Assembly: GCA_036346275.1 (NCBI GenBank)
Contig: CM070728.1
Location: 20,608,723 to 20,672,722 of the forward strand
DNA: 64,000 nucleotides
From: Otatea glauca
Taxonomy: Eukaryota > Streptophyta > Magnoliopsida > Poales > Poaceae
Reading direction: 5' to 3'
Both the position numbers and the translations under genes were made by a program. The notes beneath the pieces are model-generated. The model ran no database searches, was not told the origin of the DNA, and saw nothing but the letters and a program-made list of their open reading frames with translations. Positions 23,750 to 35,739 of this stretch are shown here, piece after piece. Every line of letters starts with the position of its first letter. Position 1 is the stretch's first letter.

Positions 23750-26265
23750 ATCGGATCGAATAGATGTCCATGGATCGGATCTATTTGAATCGAATTCGGA
23801 TAGTTGTGTTAGATTTTATTGGATTCAGCATCAGTTTCGGATAATTGGTTTCGAATTCGGCATCACATTCGGAAGATCACTATCTATCGAATCAGAATAT
23901 TCCAATTATATTCTCGGATAATTCCAAATAACTATATTGGGATATTCGAATTCGGATATTTACAACCTATATTCTAGCAGTTTCAATTGGGTCCAACCAA
24001 ATAGCCCAAGCAAATAATGTTATTATTTTCATGCAATAATTACTTGAACAGTCCCAAAAATTCTAGAAAAATTCAAAGAATTGAAATAGGGTATTTGAAC
24101 TTACTAAAATTACTTCCAATATAATAATATATAATTTTATTAGATAATTGCTAAAATCTGGAAACACCTTTTAGAAAATAGCAAATGCAGTTCACAAATT
24201 TGGGAAAATTTTACAGAAATTCCTTGAGATATTTTGAATTTAATAAAATTATTTCCAACTAAAGGTTGGTTTTTATTTTTACGCCGAATTTAATTTTAAA
24301 TTTCAAAAAAATAGGAAAAGCCTTTTTAAAACAATTTTTTATAGGAAATCAGAAATAATTATTAGAAAATCTAAAAAAATGAATTATTCTGTAAAAAATT
24401 ATAAAAGACAATAATATTTTCAAATTTATTTTTAAAGATAAAATTCTTGGATGTTAATGCTGCCATTATAGCTTGACATTGAAAGCATCTAGGCCCCTAA
24501 TTCTTTTGAGGTTTTGGTAATTAATAACAATCACGGTTTAAAGACAAATATTTTCCTTAGGAATGTTGGAAATAGGTTAGCTATTAAGAGGGGTCTTGAC
24601 GATTATCTTGACGTCGTTTAAAGTTTAAAAGATCAATTCTATGCTTAAGATCATACATCATGTCAAATTAAGATTCCTTTGAAAATTCTATGACTTTTAA
24701 GAGAAGCATCTGGGAGCTCGGTGCTACTGAGAGAGCGGTAGCACCGGCCCCAGAGTGGTGTGTAAAAATCCGAGAAGGGTATATTTGAGGGACCTGGAAA
24801 GGCGGTGCTACCGCCCATGTTATCCTGGTGCTACCGGGCGAGCGATAGTACTAGCTCGCTAGAACGGTGTGAAAATTCCAGAGGAGCATGCTTTTTGGGC
24901 GTTTTGGCCTTCCGGTGCTACCGCCCATGGTAGCCTGGTGCTACCGAGCGAGTGGTAGCACCGGCCAAAATATTCGGTGCAAAAATTCCAGAGAACCCTC
25001 TTCTGGCCGAGCAAATTTAAAAGAGGGCCTGGTGCTACCGGTCATAGTTGGGCGGTAGCACCAGACCCTTTGCACAACGGCTTCTGACAGTGCATTTAAT
25101 GTATTATTCCAACCGTTGGGTTGGAGCCCGGTGCTACTGGCCCTACTTAGGCGGTAACACCGAAAATCCTGACTTCTTCAAGAATTCGAGCTCTAACGGC
25201 TAGTTTTGTTGGTGGGGGCTATAAATTCACCATCACATGCATTCTAGAGTTTCTCTAGCAAGTCTTCTTCACTTCTTAGTGCATTCAATTTTCATTTTGT
25301 GAGAGTGAGAAAAAATTTTGAGTGTAGCATTTAGTGTTGAGCTTTTAGATACTCAATCCGACCTCAAGCAAGCGTCAAGGCTTATTACTCTTGGAGGTTG
25401 CCGCCTCCTAGACAGCTTGCAGGCGTTCGTACACAGTGAGCTTCTCGACGGAGAATGTGAGAAGCCTCAGTAAGTTGTGAAGGCCGGAATTCGTCTACCC
25501 GGAGCGGGAAAGAACTACCATAGTGATCGAGGAAGGCTCAAGAGGTTGGAGCTGGCTTAAAGTTGTTCAACCCACATCAATGTAGATTAGGAGAGACCGG
25601 CAAATCTCCGAAACCATGGGATAAAATTCTTGTGTTCTATTCTCTTGTGGTTTGCATTTCTTCTTCTTGTGCAAAATTTACATTTCTAGCAATTTGAGTA
25701 TATAATTTGTGCTTAGAATCATTTTTGATTATACTTGAATTGTTGGAGCATTTAGTGATCACTAGAAATCTTAGTTTTAATTAGTCAAAATTGTAATTCT
25801 TGTTTAGTGATTTTATTAATTGCAATTAGAGTTGAAAATTCTATAAACCTCCTATTCAACCCCCTCTAGTAGGTTATCCTTGATCCTACAAACATGCAAG
25901 AATATGCTTCCACTTGCTTGCGTGAATATCTACTATTTTCTTTTGCAAAACATAAAGGAATATTTGACACTTTTACAACTTTGTTGGATTACCTGGTAAA
26001 ATGACTTGTTAAATTGTGATAATCCTATTGTATTTTGAACTCATACGATTGATTAATCACTATTATATGTATGTTATATGTAGTATCTGTTTTCAAGTGA
26101 TCAGACAAACAATATTCGGTACCGTATCGATTCCGCGCCGTATTCGTTTCGAATTTGTAACCGATATTATCCGCACTATTTTCGTATTCAATATTATTTG
26201 TGTCCAACAAAAAAAATAGTATAGGATATGAAAAAGCGATATCTCATCGAATCCGAATGGATTGC
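23750..26265. mobile_element. Decayed DNA element with GAATTCGG-type subterminal motifs, split by a solo LTR
   Basis: The left flank of the LTR insertion (23750-24479) and its right flank (25896-26265) carry matching inverted motifs: CATCGGATCGAATAGATG on the left, and ATTCGGATTCGATGAGAT on the reverse complement of the right. Repeated TTCGGATA, GAATTCGG and CGAATTCGG blocks lie near both ends. The interior is very AT-rich and has no coding capacity. Superfamily is not assigned. Confidence 0.4.
24480..25890 (+). mobile_element. Solo LTR, copy 2 of the recurring grass LTR family
   Basis: It starts TGAAAGCATCTAGGCCCC and ends ATCCTTGATCCTACA (TG...CA). It is flanked by GACAT (24475-24479) and AACAT (25891-25895), a 5-bp duplication with one change. 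A TATA box, CTATAAATTC (about 25220), sets the orientation as +. Upstream of it are about eight GGTGCTACCG/CGGTAGCACC palindromic motifs (24720-25160). Downstream is a GC-rich leader-like block (25380-25620) that is conserved, inverted, in copy 1 and copy 4. No internal region is present. Confidence 0.8.
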
Positions 26266-26750
26266 ACTTGCTAGTGTGTCCCAATTGGGTCTCAAAGACA
26301 ACTGGCAAGAGCACAAAAATATCTGGGCGCTGCATGCTGTACTGACCTGGGGTAATAATTTGGTGAGTGACAAATTGGCTTCTCTTTCCGGACGATTGAA
26401 ACACAAACGTGATGCACGGGGCCGATGAAGAAGACGTGGACCGGACAACCCTAATGCTAATGGGAAAATGGTTCATAATGGCAAGGAAAGGATGGTCCCC
26501 AATTGTGTCATTTAGGATCGGCTAAGTACTCTTTGACAAACACAACGCATATAATAGAGAGTTAGGGGACAAATATGCAACAATTCAAGAGAAGCGATTT
26601 TTCTTAAAAGGACAGGAGAGCATGCGGCTCTTTGTACACATTTCATAACAGTTTCAAACCATTCGAGTAATTTCTAGAAAAAGAAACAAAGAAGGACGGG
26701 ATGCCCATTGCTTACAAAACAACAGAAGAAAGACAGGATGAAAAATGCTA
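26266..26750. other. Intergenic, no supported gene
   Basis: Nothing recognisable on either strand. Confidence 0.4.
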
Positions 26751-26989
26751 TTCCCTCCGGCCATAGAAAGAATGCCGTTTTAGACATTAATATGGTCTCC
26801 GAAACACAATATTGATCATTAATTTCTATTGTAATAGATTTATAAAACCTAATAAAATTATACTTTTATGAAAATTATTTCCAAGGCTAATATATATACA
26901 CACCAAATACAAAAAAATATCGATAGCCAAAGTTTTAAAAGTTTGATTCTATCGTACTGTAAAACAACATTCTTTTTTTACTGGAGGGG
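26751..26989. mobile_element. Stowaway-like MITE with CCCTCC ends
   Basis: The left end CCCTCCGGCCATAGAAAGAA and the right end (reverse complement CCCCTCCAGTAAAAAAAGAA) are inverted and both continue with TG..GTTTTA. Length is about 239 bp, AT-rich interior. The end sequence is that of the common grass CTCCCTCCG Stowaway-type MITEs. It lies about 490 bp upstream of the SNM1 start codon. Confidence 0.65.
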
Positions 26990-27350
26990 TGATTGTTATG
27001 GTCCATTTGGTAAGGCACTAAAGAAAGGGCCAAAACTGGAATTTCACGTGAAACAGTTCAATTCATGCAAAAAAAAAAAATCATGTTCCAAACAAGCTTA
27101 TTCCCTGTTTAGAATGCAGAATTCTTTCCAGATGACGGCAGGAATCGAAATGTTTTATGTGATATTACTGAATTTTTTTTATGAAATTTCTACTTTCGAA
27201 ACGGGCCCTTACCCTTTGGATGACGCAGCTCAAATTGCTCAACGCCCAGAACGAGGAAGAAGAAGCAGGTTGGATCGATTACCGACAGAAATAATTAGAA
27301 CCCAAGCACTGAAAGGCCCATGGAGCCCAAAGCATAAAGCCCAAAGAAGC

Positions 27351-27358
27351 TTTCGCGC
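27351..27358 (+). promoter_or_regulatory. E2F-type site TTTCGCGC upstream of SNM1
   Basis: TTTCGCGC fits the plant E2F consensus TTTSSCGC and lies about 120 bp upstream of the chosen SNM1 start. Nearby GGCCCA and AAGCCCAA resemble site II elements of proliferation genes. This would fit S-phase expression of a DNA-repair gene; the role is inferred. Confidence 0.5.
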
Positions 27359-27474
27359 TTCAGCACACAAATGGGCGCGCCCTTTTCCCTTTCCCTTTCA
27401 AAATGTTCAACCCAAAATTCCCACTTCTCAGTTCTCACTCGACTCCTCTCCCACCTTTACCCTTCCACGAGCAG

Positions 27475-30400
27475 ATGCCGGTGAAGTCCAGGCTCTCGGC
27501 GGCGAGGCCATCGCCGCCGGCGACCTCCACCTCCCACCACAAGACCACAACCCCTCCGTTACTCGCCGTCGGGGACTACGACGACGACGACGACTTCCAG
27601 AGCCCTCCCCACGCCAGCCGCGCCCGCCCCTTGAAGCCCTCCAATGGCGCCGCCTCGCGCCGCCCCCGCAAGAAGCTAAAACCTTCGTATTCCTGCTCCG
27701 GGAAGGAGAACCGTCCCGTCGCGGGTGGCACGGCTCCCGCGGAGAGGGTTGCTGCAATGGCCGCGGAGGCTGCTGAAACCCTAGCGGTCGGTTCGTGGGC
27801 TAGTGCCGGCGTTCCCGAGGACAACGGAGCGACGGGCGGAGGAATTTGCGGCCTATTGAGGTCCGGATCTGATGGCTCCAAGATAAGCGCTGATGGGAAG
27901 AAGGGATTGGGTGGATGCGGCGATTGCAAGGGAAGTTCCAGTTACCGCCCCATTTCGACGGGATCGAGGGTTTTGGAGCAAGTTGCGACATGTGATTTGG
28001 TAGGTGAGCATTGTGAGGAGGCGGAAGAGGTTGGCTCCAGGGCTGGTACCGCGGTTCCTGAGGAGGGGGTGGAGGTGGGAAGGTCTGAGTCTGATCCTTC
28101 GAGTATGGACAAGGAATTGAATGGCTTTGGCCCTTGTGAGGGGCATTACTACTCGAGACCGATTGAGCTGAGGCTTCCTGAATTGAGTGCGAAGTGCAAA
28201 TTTGGTGGTGTAGGTTTGACGCATGAAGAAGAGCTCGGCTCAGGGGTCCACGGCTCTGCCAATGATGAGGGGAATGTGGATACAGAAGCTGGAGTGGCAT
28301 CTCGATGTGAGACCAATAACGATGAGGGGAGTGGATTTGGAGTAAATTACCACTTAAATTCTATAGAGTCAAAGCTTCTAGTGTCGAATGCAAAATATGA
28401 TTTTGGAGGTGGTGATTGCAAAGAATCCAAAGAGCCTGGTTTGGGAATCTGTACCTTGGTTTCTGAAGAGAGGAAAGTTGTGGCGGAAGATGTTGCTACT
28501 CTCAAATTTGAGACCAGGGAGGAGGAATCAAGTGGAACTGAGGATAGTAAGGGGAGTCGATGCTCGAATTCAGTTGAATTGGCCCTTCTGGAGTCACATA
28601 GGATCCATGAAGCTAATTATTGTGATAATTTTGAGATTGGGACACAGCTTAATGAGCTCATAAACTTGTGTATGGAGGATTATGTGGAAGGTCATCCGAA
28701 CAGTAGGGCATCTTTTGCTGAAGGGAACATAATGGATTCGGGGAGGTTCGAGTCAGTTTATAAAGTGCAATGCCCTTTGTGTGAATTAGATATTTCTGAT
28801 TTGAGTGAGGAGCTCCAGCTGGTACATACTAACAATTGCCTTGATGAAGGTGAACCTGCTAAGGTGATGCTTCAATAACATCTTTGCAAATTACAAAACT
28901 GTTGTGCTAGAATAGTGTTTGTAATACTCATCGATGCTAAATTGTTTGCTTGTTAGAAAGCTCAAAGGTAGTCTGGTTCGAGCCTTAGGTACTTTTGCGC
29001 TTGTTGACATTTTTTGGTTAGTTTTCATTCTTAATCCTCAGCATGAGGGTCTTGTTAAGTATTTTTGGTTACTTGAGTATCACTTGTCGATTTGTGGTCA
29101 TAATGAATTTTTGTTACGCATCATTATCTGCCTAGCTGGGACGATAGATGAACATATCTTACCAATAATTTATTTATTGTGGATTGTGGGGGTGTCAGCA
29201 ATATGGAGACTTCTGTTTCTGTATCATGTTAACCTGATTACACAAGAACTCAAGTGGGGTGATGAGCCTTTTGATTTGATATTTTCTGGTTACTGAGTAC
29301 TTTTAATCATTCATGAAGTTAGTGGAGAGTGGAGACAAAGAAAATTAGATAGTCCTATGGTATTTCCTTATAGTTTTTTCTAGTAACCATTTTTTTTTAT
29401 CAACATACTATAAGATATCAAGATGTTTGAATTACCTCTATTCCAGGAATCTAATTCCAATCAAGAAAGAGAACCCTGTGCTGGAGAAAATGTTGAAAAC
29501 AGATGTGTCGTAGAATGGTTAAGGAACCTGGGGCTATCCAGATACGAGGAAATTTTTATCAGAGAAGAAGTTGACTGGGAGACCTTGCAGTGGCTCACAG
29601 AAGAGGTACTCTTTCTAGTACTCTTGAGATGGAAGTATATTTTTCAAGTATTAGAGCTTACGATATGGGACCTACCTCTTGTAAACTGGAGGTTGCTTCT
29701 CATGTTGAATACACTTAATACTGTGCGGATTTGTTTTTGCTGAAGTATGGGTAGATACCCACCTTTTCCTGAACCAACTTTTGAGGAGAACTGGTTGGTG
29801 TATGAAATTTGACAGTTCTTCTACTTATAAATGGAAGAAGTAACATGTTACTGCCTATGAATTGCAGGATCTTCTAGGTATGGGGATCACCTCTCTTGGA
29901 CCAAGAAAGAAAATTATCCATGCTCTGGGTGAGTTAAGGAAGAAAAATGATCATGCCAATGATACGGAAGCTGATGTGTTAATTTCTGAAAATACTAAGA
30001 AGACGAAACTTCCAATGAATGGGAATAAATTAATTACCGAATACTTTCGGTTTTCCTCATTTGATCAAAAACAAACTAAGGCCTGCAAAGTCAACAAACC
30101 ATTTAATTTGAATAGCCAGAAAAATTCTAGTGCTAAACTTGCAACTAGAAGAAGTCGTGCTGGTAAAGCAAAGGTTAAAGAGACACCTCTTTGGTGTTGC
30201 ATCCCAGGGACCCCTTTTCGAGTGGTATGACACTTCTATCCACAAGTCAACTGGAGCATTTATCCTTCATATGTCAGCAGGTTATGTAGCTAATTATGTT
30301 GCTGCAGGATGCATTTCGCTACTTAAGAGGAGATTGCTGCTACTGGTTTCTAACACACTTCCATTTAGACCGTAAGTCCAAGTTCTTTGTTGTCCAAATG

Positions 30401-33400
30401 TATCAGTGTCAACTGATAAAAAAATTTATCATAAAGGATTGGCCAACTTCCTGAATACATGTTTTTCTCTGTTTGAACTTTGAACGAAGGTTTCTCCATT
30501 AACGATTTTGTACTTCTGTGTTCTGTAGTAATCTAGTCCATTTGGCCTGTTTATCCAGAAAGAGCTGTCAGCAAGCCTTAATGAGTATAAGAGCTTCCTG
30601 TTCAGCATTCGATTTAATCAAATTAAAATGCAGAGTTCAGTGAAATAAAATATCTAACCAGTATGGCTTCATAAACATAGTGAAGCTGCTCTTTAGCAAT
30701 CGAGTGCTTTTCTCATGAAATAGGACTAGGGTACTACTCATCCAACATGTTATTCTTTTCACATGCCATACTATGGATGAGTATGGAATGTGGCAGGAGT
30801 GTTATTTTTCCTTTTTATACTGTTCTGTGTATTTGTACCTGCTGGGCCCTATGGCATTACACATAGGTTTAACATTCATTAGGATTTGGGCTAAAAATGT
30901 TCTGTTGCATCTCCTGTACTATTCATGTCATATTACATTTACGGAGGCTTTGCGTTTCACTGCTCTTGAAGCTATGGCAGTGGCACTGGAGGAAACTGTA
31001 TGCTATTTCCAAACTTACCTAAATAAAATATAATGGTGCATGCTAGGTAAGAATTAACATGATATGTGCCTAGTTTACTAGTTTGAATTTTATTTTGGAA
31101 GTTAGAACATACAAAATGGAATTGCCAAGTGCCAACAATCTCTTATGGACTAGTGGACTGACATGCAGGCTGTTTATGTTTAATCTAAGAACCATTTTGT
31201 TTGTCTCACATGCTATTGAATTATTCACTTTATCCTTCTGAACCAAACTACTAGCTTACCACCATAATTTTTCTATGCATTTCATTGGTTATTCACTCTA
31301 ATCTCTAATTGTATTTATTTAGTCAAATAAATGCTTCCCACTTCAATCTTCAATAGTTCTATGCACTTCTGCTTGATGTTATGGTGTCTAAACTTGATGT
31401 TTTTCTCTTCAACAGATTACCAAGGCTTGACTAGGAGCTTTTGTCACGGGAAGATATACTGTTCTTCAATTACAGCAAGTCTTGTACACCATAAGATTGG
31501 CGTCCCATGGGATAGATTGCATGTATTGCCACTGAACAAAAGGATTGATGTTGCAGGAGTTAATTTGACATGTTTTGATGCCAACCATTGTCCTGGATCA
31601 ATCATTATTCTTTTTGAGCCTCCCAATGGTAAAGTAAGTGTTGTTCTGAGTTGTTTCCTCGTCTATTTGGCATAACTAGTCCATATGTTATTTTTCTCTA
31701 CTTACTTTTTTTAGGCTGTTTTACACACTGGAGACTTCCGATTTTCTTCCAAGATGGCCAACAATCCTGTTTTGCAGTCTTCTCATATCCACACTCTAAT
31801 ACTTGACACAACCTACTGTAATCCGCGAGTAAGTTTTTTCTCAATCATAAGTGTTACCAAAGTTCAGACTTGAGTTTTGATATGACCAATCTGCCATGTA
31901 ACCTTTACACAAACTAGAAATTATTTTGCAGTATGACTTCCCAAGTCAAGAGATTGTAATACAATTTGTCATTGAGGCTATACAAGCAGAAGCTTTCAAT
32001 CCAAAAACGCTGTTTTTGATTGGCAGCTATACAATTGGTACAGTACTACAGTCCATCTTTGGTCTTTTGGATATTCAACCATTTCCCTAAGTCATGATTT
32101 ATAAAATGTTTCTGGTTGCAGGAAAAGAAAGACTGTTTACAGAGGTTGCTCGTCTGCTTCAGAAGAAAATTTATGTTGGAGCTGCAAAGCTGCAAATATT
32201 AAAGCACTTGGAGCTTCCTCAGGAAATCATGCACTGGTTGACAGCCAATGAAGCAGAAAGTCACATACATGTTGTCCCCATGTGGACTCTTGCAAGCTTC
32301 AAGCGGATGAAGCATTTATCCAGTCAATATGCTGTAAGGCCAAGTGTTCTATCCTATCAGTGTATATAATATTGAAGCTTTAGCATCTCAAAGCTATTGT
32401 CACTCAGAACTGGATATGCCTCTATTAGGCAGTTTCTGATCAGCCTGCCAGCCATTACCAGCATACCAGCTTGTGTATTGTTGGCTGCCCAGTTCCAGTA
32501 TGTTGTCCATAGCCCTATAATCCTAACTGGCTAGTATACAAATTGCATTCACTGCACAATATGCTGAAATATGTCTGTTACCATCCTATAAGGCTATAAG
32601 CTAACCGGCTAGTATACCAATTGCAATCACTGCACAAAATACTGACATGTGGTTACCAAGGTACTAACCATAAGCCTAATCATTAGTTCATGTCTCATGG
32701 ATGCTCATAGTTAAGAGGTTACCATTCACTATTTCAGGTAGAAAAAAATAAAAAATGTAATCTTGAACATATATTCTGCCTATCAGGATTACTACAAGGC
32801 CCCTATATTCTTTCTTCTAAGTTTAGCTTTTCTTTTAGACGAAGTGGCCAAAGCTTCCAACTGCATCATTTCAAACTCCATAGTTCCTATCCGGCAGGAA
32901 ACCAGAATCACAGTCCAATGGTTTTGCTGTGTTTCTTTTGCTTCCAAAGCATCACCTATTGTGATTTTCTGATAGCTACTTTGCTTTAGGACCGGTTCGA
33001 TCTCATAGTGGCATTTTGTCCTACTGGTTGGGCATTTGGTAAAGGGAGGAAAAGGACACCAGGCAGAAGGTGGCAACAAGGAACAATCATCAGGTACTGC
33101 CCTGGAAGTGAAATACTAAAAAGAGTATCTAATTCAGTATTCACACTTTTTGTCCAAGAGGAGAGTAGTGCTGTAGTTTTCAGCTTATCACCTCACTTTT
33201 ATATTTGTCCAAAAGAAAGAACACTGTTCTAAGTGCTGAATTCACCTTCTTTTGGGCAAACCAAATGTACTGCTGTGTACAGGGTTAAGAAAACTGGAGG
33301 TAATGGAACAGTTACCACCATAATCATTTGTGTGCATGACTGCATGCTAGTTACATGGAATCTTTTTTGTTAGTTCAACATTTCAGAAGCTATGTTTACG

Positions 33401-33619
33401 AAAACTCTGATAAGCATATATATGTATATTGATTGATTCTAAAGTTCTTTTTGCCGTCGTTGCCTCTACAGATATGAAGTACCGTACAGTGAACACAGTA
33501 GCTTCACAGAACTCCGAGAATTTGTCAAGTTCATATCACCAGAGCATATAATTCCTAGTGTAAACAACAACGGCCCTGAGAGTGCAGATGCCATGCTGGC
33601 CCAATTGTTAAATGACTAG
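27475..33619 (+). CDS. SNM1: DNA cross-link repair nuclease SNM1 (UBZ, SAM and MBL/beta-CASP domains), ten exons
   Basis: SNM1 proteins are nuclear 5'-exonucleases that act on interstrand cross-links and damaged DNA. Exons joining in frame: 27475-28863, 29447-29605, 29868-30224, 30308-30371, 31416-31633, 31715-31828, 31932-32037, 32122-32333, 32990-33093, 33472-33619; 956 residues. Residues 1-425 are acidic and probably disordered. A C2HC (UBZ4-like) zinc finger, CPLC...HTNNC, lies at about 431-452. A SAM domain (WLRNLGLSRYEEIF) spans about 480-545. The metallo-beta-lactamase/beta-CASP region runs from about 636: HFHLDH (HxHxDH), FDANHCPGS, HTGDFR, LDTTY and the C-terminal YSEHSSF. Near 567-576 KLITEYF resembles a PCNA-interacting box. 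An in-frame upstream ATG at 27403 would add 24 residues; 27475 is preferred because the upstream part is leader-like. All splice borders are GT/AG. Confidence 0.94.
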
Positions 33620-33930
33620 TGAAATCTCCAATGTGATGGCCTGATTACGAACTACTGTTTTGAGACCACCAAAATTAACGTCCAAGGATTAAAGAGCTGA
33701 AGGGTTGCTGATGCCCACGAGGCCACGATTTCTGATGCGGAAACCGTGATGCAGCATCCAGGACCTACTTTGCTGGCAGATCAGTGCAGATGCTGGATGG
33801 TAAATTCTCAGCTAAGCTATTACCAGTGGGGAAATTAAACTGTATACAACATAAATCCTTGTGAACGATTCACGAGTAAAAATGTAAAATCACATCACTG
33901 TGTTATGTGGTGAGCGCATATCATTTGCTC

Positions 33931-33936
33931 AATAAA
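33931..33936 (+). terminator. AATAAA polyadenylation signal candidate for SNM1
   Basis: AATAAA lies 312 bp after the SNM1 stop codon, a reasonable plant 3' UTR length. No other gene precedes it. Confidence 0.5.
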
Positions 33937-34458
33937 TAGCAATCCATTTGTACAGCAATGGCTTCTGCAAATTGTTACCTTACTAATACTACAGAATGTT
34001 CTTGTAAATTATGGCCAATACCTAGTATATAAGCGCCGGGGTGGCAGGCTGGCTGCCGTCTGACGTCTTTGTCGGCGTTCCCGTGCCTGGCCGGTGACCA
34101 TGGGTCATGGCGGTCGATGTGACGACGCCGGCAGCATCGGCGTGGGCGTCGGGGCGCTCTCCGAGAAGCGCCGCTCGAGTGGTCTGCAGCCCAGCATAGG
34201 AGAAGGGCGAGGATCGCGTTTCATTTCCGTGATGGTATGGGCCGCGAGCCCGCGATCGAGACTTTTATCTGCGATCCATTCTGCGTGATAGGCCGGGCTC
34301 TGAGAAACGGTTCTTATCCGCAATTCCTTCGCTGATCAAAACAGGCTCATGTGTCAGCCCACTCACCTTCTAGAACAATCCGGCGGCCTCCTCTGTCCTC
34401 TCCTCCCATGCACAAACAGTCGAAGCACAGTGACTCTCAGTGAGTGCGGGCTGATTAA
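33937..34458. other. Intergenic between SNM1 and the Pack-type element
   Basis: Moderately GC-rich, with short open frames on both strands. No protein is recognised. Confidence 0.4.
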
Positions 34459-35515
34459 GGGTGGGTATTCCGTTTTTTCGATTTAAAATAATTTTGGTTT
34501 TTGAAAACTAGAAATCAAAATTCTCACTTCAATTTTGAAAACCAAACCGAATTAATCGAAAAAATCGGTTTGGTTTCTCGGTTTTCAGGTAAACCGAAAA
34601 AATCGTGCAACGCTGTCTTCCACTGGCACCCAGGCCGCACCTTCGTCGCATCCCCATCCTTCGCCACTGCCACCGCCTGCGTCTGCGTCGCCGCGGTGCT
34701 GCTCCTCCATCACCGCGTCCTGCCCCTCACGTCCATCGTCCCCACGTAGTTGGTCACAGAAGAAGGGAAGATAGGCGAGCCCTCATAACCTCACCAGCGA
34801 TGGGAGGGAGCTCGCCGACGGTGGGTTGGCTGAATCTACCGAAATGAAGGACTCCAGATGCGGTGGAGGTTACTTGACGATGTTGAGGCGTGCCGGTGAC
34901 AAGGAAGAAGGCGGTGTGGCAGTGATGAAAAAGATGTTTGGATCCAAGCGACTCCAGATCCGGACGGGGGCCCTGCAGGGGTGCACAGCACAGGAGTTGA
35001 GGAAGAAAGCCTGCGAGTCCACCTCCCAACGCACTCCACGCCGCCTCCGCGCTCCATAATGCCGCCCTCCTCGTGCTCTCCGCCGCCATGGCCACCGACT
35101 GGAGGTGGACCGATGGAAGCTTATACCGCGCGCTGGAATTTGGGAGAACTTGGGAGACGGTGAGCACATGAGCTAGGAGGCCGCGACACCAGAGGAGGAC
35201 ATGGCGTCGACAGCGGACACGGAAGGGGGGAGGATAGAAATGGAGGTCGAAGCATGGGAGGAGTCGAGGAGATGCGGGGATTGGGAGGACCGGAGGAGTC
35301 AAGGAGATGCGGGACGCGAGACGCGAGTGAATTGCGTCGGGGCTCTCGCCTTTGGGCCATGGACCAATCGGTTCATTTGGCTTTTTTAGTTTTTAGTTTA
35401 AAAACCGAACAGAAATCAGAAAACTGAATAATACTAAAAAAATCAAAAAAAAAATCGAAATAATCGATTAATTTGGATGGATTTAGTTTTTCGGTTTCGG
35501 TTTATTTACGCCCAT
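34459..35515. mobile_element. Pack-type DNA element with captured genic sequence
   Basis: AT-rich ends rich in CGGTTTGGTTTCTCGG and TTTTTCGGTTTCGGTTT surround a GC-rich core. The outermost GGGTGGGTATTCCG (34459) and the reverse complement of the right end (GATGGGCGTAAATAAACCG) are imperfect inverted repeats. CTGATTAA before the left end and CTGATAAT after the right end resemble an 8-bp duplication, but it would start a few bases outside the element, so this is uncertain. The core holds ELO-like gene pieces. The right end lies 225 bp upstream of the CPN20 start codon. Confidence 0.55.
34604..35110 (+). pseudogene. Captured fragments of an ELO-like (GNS1/SUR4 family) gene
   Basis: Two segments read on + resemble the N-terminal part of plant ELO-like membrane proteins (HOS3 type, fatty-acid elongation). 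Segment one (34604-34745) encodes WHPGRTFVASPSF followed by a hydrophobic stretch and HHRVLPL. Segment two (about 35033-35100) encodes SALHNAALLVLSAAMA, which normally follows closely in such proteins. About 290 bp of unrelated sequence separates them and stops follow both. Assignment rests on motif memory only. Confidence 0.38.
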
Positions 35516-35739
35516 CATGTGCTGATAATACCCTTATCCCAAGCTCAGCCCCGTCTCGAGTTCTTCCGCTCTCCAAACCCTTCCTCTCCGACTCTCACTC
35601 GCGCGCTCAGCGAATTCTTGCGGTAGATATGCGCCTCTCGTTGCTTTGCTTCGGATGCTAAGTTTTTTTTTCTTTTTTGCAGTTTGCCGGTGTATGCGTT
35701 GTGATTTGGTGAGTCGTTTGCCGATTTTTGGTAGGTGCC

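Noticed and set aside
27403..27474. Upstream in-frame ATG of SNM1
   Set aside because: The additional 24 residues are leader-like in composition and the ATG at 27475 begins a more typical N-terminus; kept as an alternative only.
26868..27776. 302-codon open frame on + upstream of and overlapping SNM1 exon 1
   Set aside because: It crosses a MITE and leader sequence, has no recognisable domain, and lies in a different frame from the supported SNM1 exon 1.
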